Positions 29,483 through 37,081 of a stretch of DNA of 64,000 bases are shown in pieces. How positions within the stretch are numbered: the stretch's first letter is position 1; every line of letters starts with the position of its first letter. The notes below the pieces were generated by a model that had not been told where the DNA came from, ran no database searches, and saw only the letters and a list, made by a program, of their open reading frames with translations. Made by a program: the position numbers and the translations under genes. Origin of the DNA: [Mycobacterium] crassicus (GTDB lineage Bacteria > Actinomycetota > Actinomycetes > Mycobacteriales > Mycobacteriaceae); assembly GCF_020181615.1 (NCBI RefSeq), contig NZ_CP084029.1, positions 2,190,557 through 2,254,556 on the forward strand, given 5' to 3'.

Positions 29483-30850
29483 ATGATGACTGCAATCAAC
29501 GAATCACCGACCACCCCACGCCAGCCGATCACCGACGTGGCCGGCTGGCTGGACGAACTGCCGAGTCCCGCGGACGTGGCGCTGCGCGCGCTCGGTGAGT
29601 TGCTCGTCGGCGTCGCCGATAGGCCGCCGAAAAGTGAGAACGCCGAGCGCTTCACCACCCGGTGCCTTGGCCTGCCGAGTTACGGTGCCGTGATCGACGA
29701 AGATCGTGACCTCAATGGGGTGACTCGCGTGACCGTCGCTCTCGCCCTCGCGGAGCTGATCGAGGAGCACGCTGATGTGGTGGAGATCGGGCCCGGGGAG
29801 TACACCGACGCGCCAGCCTGGACGCAGGTCGAGATCGGCAACCGCGCATACCACCACCCGCAGCACCTCCAGGCGGCGTTCCCTGCTGGAACGCTGCTGT
29901 CCGAAATACCTTGCGTAGTAAGGATTTGCACTCGCACCAGCGCACTCAATTCCCCCGAAGTCACGGCTTTCGTTGCTCGTGACCACCAGGCCGGTGCCCG
30001 CGCGGTGCTGGACCGGCTGATGGCGCGGGGCAACGTGCTCCACCCGTATCGCGGGATGGTGTGCCGGGCGTCCTTGGACCACGGCCTGCGACTGCAGGTG
30101 ATTGACCTGCCTGCCTCGCTCACCCGCGAGACGGTGGTAGTCGACGAATCGGTGTGGCATGAGATCGATCTTGGGATCATCGCTGTGCGGGATCGGCACG
30201 AGCTTTTGAACCGTCACGGTCTCGGTGCCCGGCGTGGTGTCCTTCTGGTCGGTCCGCCCGGCACCGGAAAATCAGCGGTTTCGGTGGTGATCGCCAACGA
30301 GCTCGTGGGCGTCTTCACGGTCATTTACGTGGAGGCTCGGGCCGGCGCCGAACTGTTGACCGCGGTTGTTGAAGAGGCGCAGCGCTTGGGCGGCCCGGTG
30401 TTGATGGTTCTCGAAGATGTGGACTTGTGGTGCCAGGACCGCCGCACGGGCGGCTCCGGTGGCCTCGCTGAGCTGCTCATGGCAATGGACATCAACCCCG
30501 ATGCCCGCATCCTGACTTTGGCGTCGACCAACGATGCGCAGACGCTTGATGCCGCCGCGATCCGCACCGGCCGATTCGACTCGATCATCGAGGTGAACTA
30601 CCCCGATCGCCCAGCGGCAGGCCGAATCCTCTCCGCGCTGCTCGCTGGCCTACCGGCTGGGGCCGTCGTCGATACCGCCGCTGTGGTGGCCCGGCTGCCC
30701 GAAATGACGAGCGGCAGTGATCTACGCGAGATCGTGCGGCGGGCGGTACTTTCCGCTGTGGACGGCGACGATATCTCGACCGCCACGCTGCTGGCAGAGG
30801 TCGGCAGCGGACGCTACCGGGCGACAGCGCCGACGGGTGCGTACATCTAG
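29483..30850 (+). CDS. AAA ATPase with unrecognised N-terminal domain
   Basis: A 455-residue protein. The C-terminal half is a classical AAA module: Walker A VLLVGPPGTGKSAVSVVIAN near residue 255, Walker B PVLMVLEDVDLW near 310, sensor 1 LTLASTNDAQTLD and the IRTGRFDSIIEV second region of homology, as in CDC48/FtsH-type ATPases. The N-terminal ~240 residues are not a family I recognise and may bind substrate; there is no protease domain or membrane helix. It is divergent from the SARP gene. Two tandem ATG codons make the start ambiguous by one codon. Confidence 0.82.
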   Translation: MMTAINESPTTPRQPITDVAGWLDELPSPADVALRALGELLVGVADRPPKSENAERFTTRCLGLPSYGAVIDEDRDLNGVTRVTVALALAELIEEHADVVEIGPGEYTDAPAWTQVEIGNRAYHHPQHLQAAFPAGTLLSEIPCVVRICTRTSALNSPEVTAFVARDHQAGARAVLDRLMARGNVLHPYRGMVCRASLDHGLRLQVIDLPASLTRETVVVDESVWHEIDLGIIAVRDRHELLNRHGLGARRGVLLVGPPGTGKSAVSVVIANELVGVFTVIYVEARAGAELLTAVVEEAQRLGGPVLMVLEDVDLWCQDRRTGGSGGLAELLMAMDINPDARILTLASTNDAQTLDAAAIRTGRFDSIIEVNYPDRPAAGRILSALLAGLPAGAVVDTAAVVARLPEMTSGSDLREIVRRAVLSAVDGDDISTATLLAEVGSGRYRATAPTGAYI

Positions 30851-30916
30851 CCGTACGCGAAGCAGCGGTGGCCTCTTTGCCCGATCGCGGCACTTGATCA
30901 TCACATGTTTCAGCGT

Positions 30917-31399
30917 TTAGACCACGAAATAATAGGGGTCCCAGAAACTCATTTCAGCGATGGCCACGACGCCCAGCATGCGAGTCCGCGTCGTCGCTGA
31001 GCAGTGCTCATCGACGGTGATGTCGAACCTGTAGGTCGAGTTCTCGGTAGGCAGTCCAGGGACCAGTCGGCGCCCCTGCTCGCCGCGGTCGTCCACCGAC
31101 AGCAGTTCGTATGAGCAGCCAGGCGCCGGCATCGCGGCTTCGACCGTCTCTCTTTGCGCGCCCCCTAGTTTTCCGTTAGAGCGGAGGACTGGAACCTGGT
31201 TCACATCATGGGAGTTCAACCCGGTTACCAAACGCTCTGCCCAATCCCGTTGCTTTTGAGGGCCATAGTCGCCCATCGACCCGGCATTGAGGCCCGATGC
31301 GGATAGGCAAAACCACGCCGAAACGCCAGCGGCGGCGACAGCGATTACCGCCGCCGAAATTGTCAATGTTCGACGATGTGCGCTGAACGAAATCGCCAC
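30917..31399 (-). CDS. Membrane-anchored extracytoplasmic protein, candidate immunity protein
   Basis: A 160-residue protein with an N-terminal membrane anchor or signal (about 13-35, ISAAVIAVAAAGVSAWFCLS) and a ~120-residue outer domain with two Cys (GCSYEL and EHCSAT). GTG 31399 has AGGAG 9 bases upstream and starts 4 bases after the stop of the amidase gene, so the two are cotranscribed. The longer open frame would overlap the amidase gene and is not needed. No known family. Anchor plus outer domain beside a wall-amidase-like gene suggests an inhibitor or immunity role, inferred from position only. Confidence 0.7.
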   Translation of the reverse strand: MAISFSAHRRTLTISAAVIAVAAAGVSAWFCLSASGLNAGSMGDYGPQKQRDWAERLVTGLNSHDVNQVPVLRSNGKLGGAQRETVEAAMPAPGCSYELLSVDDRGEQGRRLVPGLPTENSTYRFDITVDEHCSATTRTRMLGVVAIAEMSFWDPYYFVV

Positions 31400-31403
31400 G
31401 GTC

Positions 31404-32612
31404 TCAATCTCCTGGGTACTTGAGATGAACGAACTCGACCTGAGCAGGGGCACGTGTGTACTCCGCCGAGTCAGGCATCCAATCGTCGTGCGTCTTGATT
31501 CCGCCCGAATGCTGGTTGATCACATCCGTGGGAACCCCATCGATCGTGGCCTGCCCTAGGTAGACGGAAGCGTGGTTGATCTGTCCGTCGGCGTCCTTGT
31601 AGTAGATCAGATCTCCCGGGACCAGACCCGCTCGTGACGGTGCTAGTGGATCGAGTCCTTCTCGGCTTGGAGTCGGCACGACCCCAACGATTTCACCCCG
31701 GCCAGAGTTCTGGGTAACAAAGTTGTGGTTCTCTTTCGCCAGTGTCCAAGTCGTGGACGCTCTGTTGCCCGGGAATACGGCGCCGCCATTCTGGTAGTAC
31801 CAGTCGTCACTGTCGCCGCGATGCCAGTCGTCGATACCGTTGCCGACGTCGCTGAACCCACCTGCTCGCATCACCTGCGACACAAAGTTCGTGCAGTCCA
31901 AATCGCCTCCGCCGAGGGAGTCGTAGTCAGGGTTGAATCCGTCAGCCCACTGCTCGGCATAATCCACCGCGGCCTGCCGACTGTCCGACAAGGGCGGACC
32001 CGGAAGGAGTTGAGGACGTTTCTCGTTGCTCATCAGCACCACGTGGGGCTGCCCGTTTCCTCCCGCGCCTCCGTCGCCTGCCTCGTCACCGAAGCCGAAG
32101 TCCCGCAGTCCTGCGGTGGCGGTGGTGAGCTGGCGGGCGATGCTTGCTTCGTTGTTTACCAGGTTGGCGGCGCGGGATTTGATGAAGCTGGCGTGGCCTT
32201 CGGCGGCTTGCTCGCGTGCCTCTTGCTCCGCGGCGGAGCTGTAGTAGGTGTGGGTGTCGGTGACGGAGTAGTCGTCGCCGACCCGGAAGTCTTCGCGTTC
32301 GGCGGCGTCGACGGCGGACAGCACCAGCCCTTTGTTGCCCACCTGCGCCTCGGCTCCGCGGGTGGCGATCCCGGCGGCGTTGCGCAGCATGTCGGCTGGG
32401 CCGTGGACTTTCACCACATCGGCGGCGGCGCGGTGTTGGAAGGCTTCGGCGCCCGCGCCGGTCCACGCGGTGTCGCCGGGGCTCCCGGAGGCGTCGCGGA
32501 TTTCGGTGAACGCGGACTCCCAAGTGTTGGCTACGGAGGTCCAGGCGGTGGCGTTGCTGTTGAGGTAGTCCCAGTTCGCGTCCTCAATCTGCGTCAGCGT
32601 CGGGAAGGTCAT
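31404..32612 (-). CDS. WXG-headed amidase-domain protein, candidate type VII effector
   Basis: A 402-residue protein without a signal peptide. Residues 1-100 form a WXG100-like helical hairpin with AWTGAGAEAF near 50 and YSVTD (YxxxD) near 115. After a helical and Gly-rich linker (to about 190), residues 205-400 resemble the Amidase_6 type cysteine hydrolase domain (PF12671): AAVDYAEQWADGFN, the probable catalytic Cys in LDCTNFVSQVMRAGG, and a later catalytic His candidate in INHASVYLG. The build matches type VII secreted wall hydrolases or toxins. The EspC-like gene ends 6 bases upstream of it and the anchored protein follows. Confidence 0.8.
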   Translation of the reverse strand: MTFPTLTQIEDANWDYLNSNATAWTSVANTWESAFTEIRDASGSPGDTAWTGAGAEAFQHRAAADVVKVHGPADMLRNAAGIATRGAEAQVGNKGLVLSAVDAAEREDFRVGDDYSVTDTHTYYSSAAEQEAREQAAEGHASFIKSRAANLVNNEASIARQLTTATAGLRDFGFGDEAGDGGAGGNGQPHVVLMSNEKRPQLLPGPPLSDSRQAAVDYAEQWADGFNPDYDSLGGGDLDCTNFVSQVMRAGGFSDVGNGIDDWHRGDSDDWYYQNGGAVFPGNRASTTWTLAKENHNFVTQNSGRGEIVGVVPTPSREGLDPLAPSRAGLVPGDLIYYKDADGQINHASVYLGQATIDGVPTDVINQHSGGIKTHDDWMPDSAEYTRAPAQVEFVHLKYPGD

Positions 32613-32618
32613 CGCGGG

Positions 32619-32984
32619 TTACCTGGGTATCCCGAATCCGCCGGCAGCGCCGCCGTCGGCCCCCGAGCCGCGCACGGCACTGGGGGTGATGCCGGCTCCA
32701 CTCTGGGGGACTGCGGCCAGAGCGGCGGCGCCGTCATTGTCCATCGCCTCGTACTCACAGGCGGCCGTGGTGAGCTTGTTCGAGCTCGCCGCCATCCGCC
32801 CGTGCATCGCCGCCGCGGCCTTGCTCCCGCTGGCGTTGACGCTGCTGACCGCGGCACCGCTGGTCTGCCAGGCCGACACGCTCACCGCGGGCAGGGCCGG
32901 TGTGACCCCATCTGCGAGTGCCCCGCAGCGCTGCGCCAACTCACGCAGGCTGGTTGGGGTGACCCGCAGGCCGGGGGAAGTCAT
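32619..32984 (-). CDS. Small EspC-like type VII secretion target
   Basis: A 121-residue helical protein of the EspC/WXG-like size class. The first ~85 residues form two predicted helices; CEYEAMDNDG gives a YxxxD motif (YEAMD), the export signal placed after the helical hairpin in type VII substrates. The tail (about 95-121) is Gly/Ala/Pro-rich. No canonical WxG is seen between the helices (SAWQTSG is the nearest). It precedes the WXG-amidase gene by 6 bases on the same strand and is probably its heterodimer partner for secretion. No ribosome binding site is visible; see the promoter entry. Confidence 0.75.
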   Translation of the reverse strand: MTSPGLRVTPTSLRELAQRCGALADGVTPALPAVSVSAWQTSGAAVSSVNASGSKAAAAMHGRMAASSNKLTTAACEYEAMDNDGAAALAAVPQSGAGITPSAVRGSGADGGAAGGFGIPR

Positions 32985-32990
32985 GGGGGA

Positions 32991-32996
32991 ACTGTA
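32991..32996 (-). promoter_or_regulatory. -10 element for a leaderless transcript of the EspC-like gene
   Basis: On the minus strand TACAGT (consensus TANNNT) ends 6 bases before the ATG of the EspC-like gene and no Shine-Dalgarno sequence lies between. This spacing puts the transcription start at or next to the ATG, as in the many leaderless mycobacterial genes. Confidence 0.5.
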
Positions 32997-33146
32997 TTAG
33001 AGGATCTCGGCTCGCGAAATTCACATTGCAGCCCGTCTCGCTGGCTGCTGTCCGCGGCGACGATAATCCGGATTGCGAAACCGGCCATAGCTCCCGATGG
33101 ACTGATCAGGGCCGTGGCGATACCAGTTGAACGAAGGGACAACGCC

Positions 33147-33815
33147 TTGCAGAGCATTCGTTGGCGATTGACCGTGGCGCTCGCATTCCTCTTCGGGGCC
33201 GGGTTGCCCGCTGCCCCTCCCGCGGCGGCGATGGTGATCATGGGCGGTGGAACCGCAATCGTCGTCGACGGCGTCAACCACTGCACCCTGACCACGATCG
33301 GCCGCGACCGGGCTGGTGACGTCGTCGGTTTCACGGCGGCGAAGTGCGGCGGGCCCGGTGCCACCGTCGCGATTGCGGGATCGAACGCCACGGTCGGCAC
33401 CGTCGTGGCTGCCAATAGCGAGTTGCAGTACGCGGTGATGAAGTTCAATGTGCCCGACATCATAGCGGTGTCCGACTATGCCGGCTTTGCGATCAACGGC
33501 ATTGGCCCCGACCCGGAGTGGCGCCGGCCGACATGCAAATTCGGTCCGGTCAGCGGTCAGTACTGCAACGCGATCACAATCGTGGGTCCGGGGCCGCGGA
33601 TGTCCATGGCCGGGCCGATTCAGGAGGGTGAGTTCGGCGCCCCGGTAACCGCCGACGGCCTACTGGTCGGCATGGCCTACGGGGGCTACGCCCTGCCGGC
33701 CACCAAATATGGGTACGTGGGGACCATCACGCAGCTGACTCCGTTCAGCGCGATACTGGCCGACGTCAACGCAGGCGACGGGCCGGGCAGCGGATTCGTC
33801 CCGGTCGGGAACTGA
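33147..33815 (+). CDS. Exported trypsin-fold protein lacking catalytic residues (Rv1815-like)
   Basis: A 222-residue protein with a signal peptide (about 1-28, LTVALAFLFGAGLPAAPPAAA) and a chymotrypsin-like beta-barrel sequence resembling M. tuberculosis Rv1815. In active members the motifs are TAGHC and GDSGGPV. Here the first reads FTAAKCG, with His replaced by Lys, and the second EGEFGAPV, with Ser replaced by Phe, so it is probably not a protease. Cys pairs (HCTL/AKCG, TCKF/QYCN) are kept. Start TTG 33147 has AAGGGA 7 bases upstream; a GTG further up is possible. Confidence 0.72.
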   Translation: MQSIRWRLTVALAFLFGAGLPAAPPAAAMVIMGGGTAIVVDGVNHCTLTTIGRDRAGDVVGFTAAKCGGPGATVAIAGSNATVGTVVAANSELQYAVMKFNVPDIIAVSDYAGFAINGIGPDPEWRRPTCKFGPVSGQYCNAITIVGPGPRMSMAGPIQEGEFGAPVTADGLLVGMAYGGYALPATKYGYVGTITQLTPFSAILADVNAGDGPGSGFVPVGN

Positions 33816-33863
33816 CGGTCACACCAGGTCAAATCGCCTTGATGTGGCTCGAATTCGCTTGAT

Positions 33864-34523
33864 ATGCCAGACCCCGACCATAAGCTCCCGAGTATGGACG
33901 CACCCAGTGTTGACGACCGGCGTAGGCATATGGCTGCTCTGGCAGCGGCGATCAAGGCGTGCCGGCTCTGCCCGGGTTTGAACATCGCCGGCGAGACGGA
34001 ATCCGCACCCGGCTACGGGGCGGTGGACTCGCCGGTGGCCCTGGTCGGTCAGAGCTTGTGCGGCAAGCTGTGCATGGAGTCGCAGATTCCGTTCACCGGG
34101 GGCTCCGGGCATCTGCTGGACGACAGCTTTGAGCGGGCCGGTATAGACAAGCGGGATGTCTTTATCACCAACGTCGTTCATTGCCACCCACCGCAGAACC
34201 GCGAATCACTGCAGACCTGGGTCAGCAACTGCAGCCCCTATCTGAACCTTGAGCTGACGATCGTCCAGCCCAGGTTGGTCATCGGGCTCGGCCAGGACGC
34301 CCGAAAGGCCTTGGAGGGCTTGTACGGCGGCCGGAAGGCACAGAAACTGGAACACCCGTGTCAGCCCCTCGACCTGATGGCAAGCGACCCGGCAGGTCCG
34401 GAGTTGTTGTTCACCGAACATCCGTCCTGGATCAAACGGCAGCATGATGACCAGTTGGCCAGCGATTACGTGACCAGTCTTGCGGATGCCTTCACGGCGG
34501 CGTTCCGCGCTGTCGGCAAGTAG
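33864..34523 (+). CDS. Divergent Fe-S uracil-DNA glycosylase superfamily protein
   Basis: A 219-residue UDG-fold protein. Four Cys placed as in family 4 enzymes (CRLCPGL, VVHCHPP, SNCSPYL) could hold a 4Fe-4S cluster. VVHCHPPQNR and the late HPSWIKR match family motifs. Motif 1, usually GExPG with a later G-PFVGxAG, reads VGQSLCGKLC then IPFTGGSG: the acidic residue and PG are absent. It may excise a different base, bind covalently or be inactive; all three are inference. Start ATG 33864, or 33894 ten codons later. The helicase gene follows after 83 bases. Confidence 0.78.
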   Translation: MPDPDHKLPSMDAPSVDDRRRHMAALAAAIKACRLCPGLNIAGETESAPGYGAVDSPVALVGQSLCGKLCMESQIPFTGGSGHLLDDSFERAGIDKRDVFITNVVHCHPPQNRESLQTWVSNCSPYLNLELTIVQPRLVIGLGQDARKALEGLYGGRKAQKLEHPCQPLDLMASDPAGPELLFTEHPSWIKRQHDDQLASDYVTSLADAFTAAFRAVGK

Positions 34524-34606
34524 CCACGACGCTGCCACCGCTCAACCATCGCTGGGGCAGCTGATCTGGCCTCCCGCCGTAACCCGACTCTCGATAGGGT
34601 GCGACC

Positions 34607-36973
34607 GTGACGGCAGCGCGCAGCACGGTGGTGTTGACCGACGAGTTCCGAGAAGCATTGGGGCTGTTGGCGGCGGGCCGGAACCTGTTCTTGACGGGTA
34701 AGGCCGGCACGGGCAAGTCGACGCTCATCCGCCACTTCATGGCCACCACCGACCGCAACGTCGTGGTCGTCGCTCCCACGGGGATCGCCGCCCTCAACGT
34801 CGACGGCCACACCATCCACCGCCTGTTCGGCTTCCGGCCCACCACCACGCTGGCCGATGTCACCGGCGGGGACTTTCGGCCGGGGCGCTTCACCAAGACC
34901 ATCGGCAAGCTGCAGACCCTCATCATCGACGAGGCGTCGATGGTGCGGGCGGACGTGTTCGACATGATCGCGGCGGCGTTGGCGCGATTCGGTCCGGAAC
35001 CCGGAACGGCGTTCGGCGGCGTCCAGGTCGTGCTGGTCGGCGACCTGTACCAGCTGCCGCCGGTGGTCACCGAGGGTGAGCAGCACTATTTTTCGACGAC
35101 CTACGACACCCCGTACTTCTTCTCGGCGAACGTGTTCAGCCGCCAAGAATTCCCCAGTGTCTCGCTGACGACGGTGTTTCGTCAGATCGGTGATGATCGA
35201 ATGACCGCGATTCTCAACGAGATTCGTGAAGGGGTATTGCTGGGACATGCGAAGGAACACCTGGATGCGCGGGTGGACGCCGACTTCGTGCCGCCCGACG
35301 ACGAATTCTGGTTGACGTTGGCGCCGACCAACAGGCTGGTCACGGCGCGCAACCGCCAGCAGCTCGAACGGTTGCCGGGCGAGGAGATGGTGCACCGGGC
35401 CACCGAATCCGGCGACCTGTCGCTGTTCGACAAGCCGCTGGAAGACGAGTTGCGGTTCAAGGTCGGCGCCCAGGTGATGATGCTCAACAACGATCAGGCC
35501 GAGCGCTGGGTCAACGGTTCGATCGGCCGCGTGGTGGGCGTGGGCTATAACCGTCACGGCGCGGTTGTCGAGGTCGAGTTCCCCGAGGGCGACATCGCCG
35601 AGGTCGCCCCGTTCACCTGGGAGGCCACCCGACCGGTGGTCGAGGGCGGAGCCTTGCGCCGGGAGGTTGTCGGCACCTTCACCCAGTTGCCGTTCAAGCT
35701 GGCCTGGGCGATCACGATTCACAAGAGCCAGGGCCAGACCCTCGAGCGGCTGGTGGTGGACCTGTCCGGCGGGATGTTCTCCACCGGTCAGCTCTACGTC
35801 GCGCTGAGCCGGTGCACGTCGTTGGCCGGCCTGGTGCTGAAACGCCCTGTGCTGCCGAAGGATCTGAAGGTGGACCGCCGGATCGCCCGGTTCCTGCGCG
35901 CCTCGGCCAGCGGTGACCGGGCTCGCCGATTCTGTGCGATCGGTCTGCTCACCGTGGGCGATGAGGGCCGGATGTCCCGGCCGCGCCCGGTCGAGTTGGC
36001 GGTGGCGTTCGACGACGGCACCGCGGTGTCGACGCTGATCAATCCGCAGCGTGACCTGGCCGACGCCCGGCAGGCCTACCGGATCGGGGTGGTCGACGTG
36101 CTCCTGGCACCCACGCTGCGGGAGGCCTGGGCGGTGATCGCGCCGATGCTGGCCGGCTGCACACCGGTGGGCGTGAAGGTGGACGAGACGCTGGGGCTGA
36201 TCGACTTCGAACTCAAGCGACTGGGTCAGGTCGTTCCCATGCCGCTGGGCATCGAGCTGCGGGGTGGTGACGTCACCGGGCACACTGCGCTGCAGCGGGC
36301 ACGATCCGCGCTCGAGCGCCTCGACGCGGTCGACCTCGCCGCCGGCTCTTCGCCGTTCGATGACCCCGACGAGACGGACGCACTGTCGGGGATCCTGGTC
36401 AGCCGCGATCATGACGTCGCGACCCCGACGGCAGAGCACCTTCCTGCCCTGTCGGCCCTGCTGCGAATCAGCCGTTCCCTCGGATCGATCCTGCTGGGTG
36501 CCGCCGCGGCCCCTGCGGTAGCGCCGGTGGGAGAGACAAGCTGGGAGCACGCGGCTCGCCAGACCGCAGCGGATCAGCTCCTGCTGGCGGCAGCCCGGAC
36601 CCGGCTGCCCGAGGAGGTACTGGCACGGCTACGGGATGCGTTGGAGGCGTTGGGCGTCGGTGAATTGGGCGCCGAGCTGGCTCAGGCGCCGCACATGGAT
36701 CACAGCATCGAGGCCGTTCTGGTTCCCGGGGCCCGCATCTGTTTCACCGGGACCGCGGTCGACGGCCACGGCCGGGTGGTGGATCGCGACGAGATGGACC
36801 GGCTGGCCGCTGCGGCCGGGCTGGCGCCGGTGCGTTCGGTGACCAAGACCCGTTGTGAGGTGCTGGTCATCGCCGAAGCGGGCACGCAGTCGGGGAAGGC
36901 CCGCAAGGCTCAGGAGTACGGCAAACCGGTGTTCACCGTGGACGAGTTCTTCGTGTGGATCGCGGGCCGCTGA
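34607..36973 (+). CDS. PIF1/RecD-like helicase with degenerate exonuclease-like region and BRCT domain
   Basis: A 788-residue protein. Residues about 10-435 are a superfamily 1B helicase of the PIF1/RecD2 type: Walker A LTGKAGTGKSTL, motif II IIDEASMV, VLVGDLYQLPPV and the C-terminal AWAITIHKSQGQTL. Residues about 450-545 look like a DnaQ-type 3'-5' exonuclease without its acidic active site (ends GLIDFELKRLG). Residues about 700-788 are a BRCT domain (GARICFTGTAVDGHGRVV, then YGKPVFTVDEF). This suggests a role at stalled forks or in repair. Start is GTG 34607. It lies just after the UDG-like gene on the same strand. Confidence 0.85.
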   Translation: MTAARSTVVLTDEFREALGLLAAGRNLFLTGKAGTGKSTLIRHFMATTDRNVVVVAPTGIAALNVDGHTIHRLFGFRPTTTLADVTGGDFRPGRFTKTIGKLQTLIIDEASMVRADVFDMIAAALARFGPEPGTAFGGVQVVLVGDLYQLPPVVTEGEQHYFSTTYDTPYFFSANVFSRQEFPSVSLTTVFRQIGDDRMTAILNEIREGVLLGHAKEHLDARVDADFVPPDDEFWLTLAPTNRLVTARNRQQLERLPGEEMVHRATESGDLSLFDKPLEDELRFKVGAQVMMLNNDQAERWVNGSIGRVVGVGYNRHGAVVEVEFPEGDIAEVAPFTWEATRPVVEGGALRREVVGTFTQLPFKLAWAITIHKSQGQTLERLVVDLSGGMFSTGQLYVALSRCTSLAGLVLKRPVLPKDLKVDRRIARFLRASASGDRARRFCAIGLLTVGDEGRMSRPRPVELAVAFDDGTAVSTLINPQRDLADARQAYRIGVVDVLLAPTLREAWAVIAPMLAGCTPVGVKVDETLGLIDFELKRLGQVVPMPLGIELRGGDVTGHTALQRARSALERLDAVDLAAGSSPFDDPDETDALSGILVSRDHDVATPTAEHLPALSALLRISRSLGSILLGAAAAPAVAPVGETSWEHAARQTAADQLLLAAARTRLPEEVLARLRDALEALGVGELGAELAQAPHMDHSIEAVLVPGARICFTGTAVDGHGRVVDRDEMDRLAAAAGLAPVRSVTKTRCEVLVIAEAGTQSGKARKAQEYGKPVFTVDEFFVWIAGR

Positions 36974-37081
36974 GCCGGCGAACGGCGTCGCCGTTGACCA
37001 GAGTGCCGTGTGCTCCTACACTCGCCATACTGACAACGCATGTTGTCCGAAGTGGTCGACGATGACTGGGAGTGCGCGCTC

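Noticed and set aside
31725..33146. Upstream extension of the trypsin-fold protein frame through the amidase and EspC-like genes
   Set aside because: The extension is antisense to two supported genes, and a signal peptide with a ribosome binding site marks the real start near 33147.
33816..33863. Possible second attachment site (GGTCAAATCGCC resembling the tRNA T-arm GGTTCAAATCC)
   Set aside because: Only a few bases match and the similarity does not extend, so it is most likely chance.
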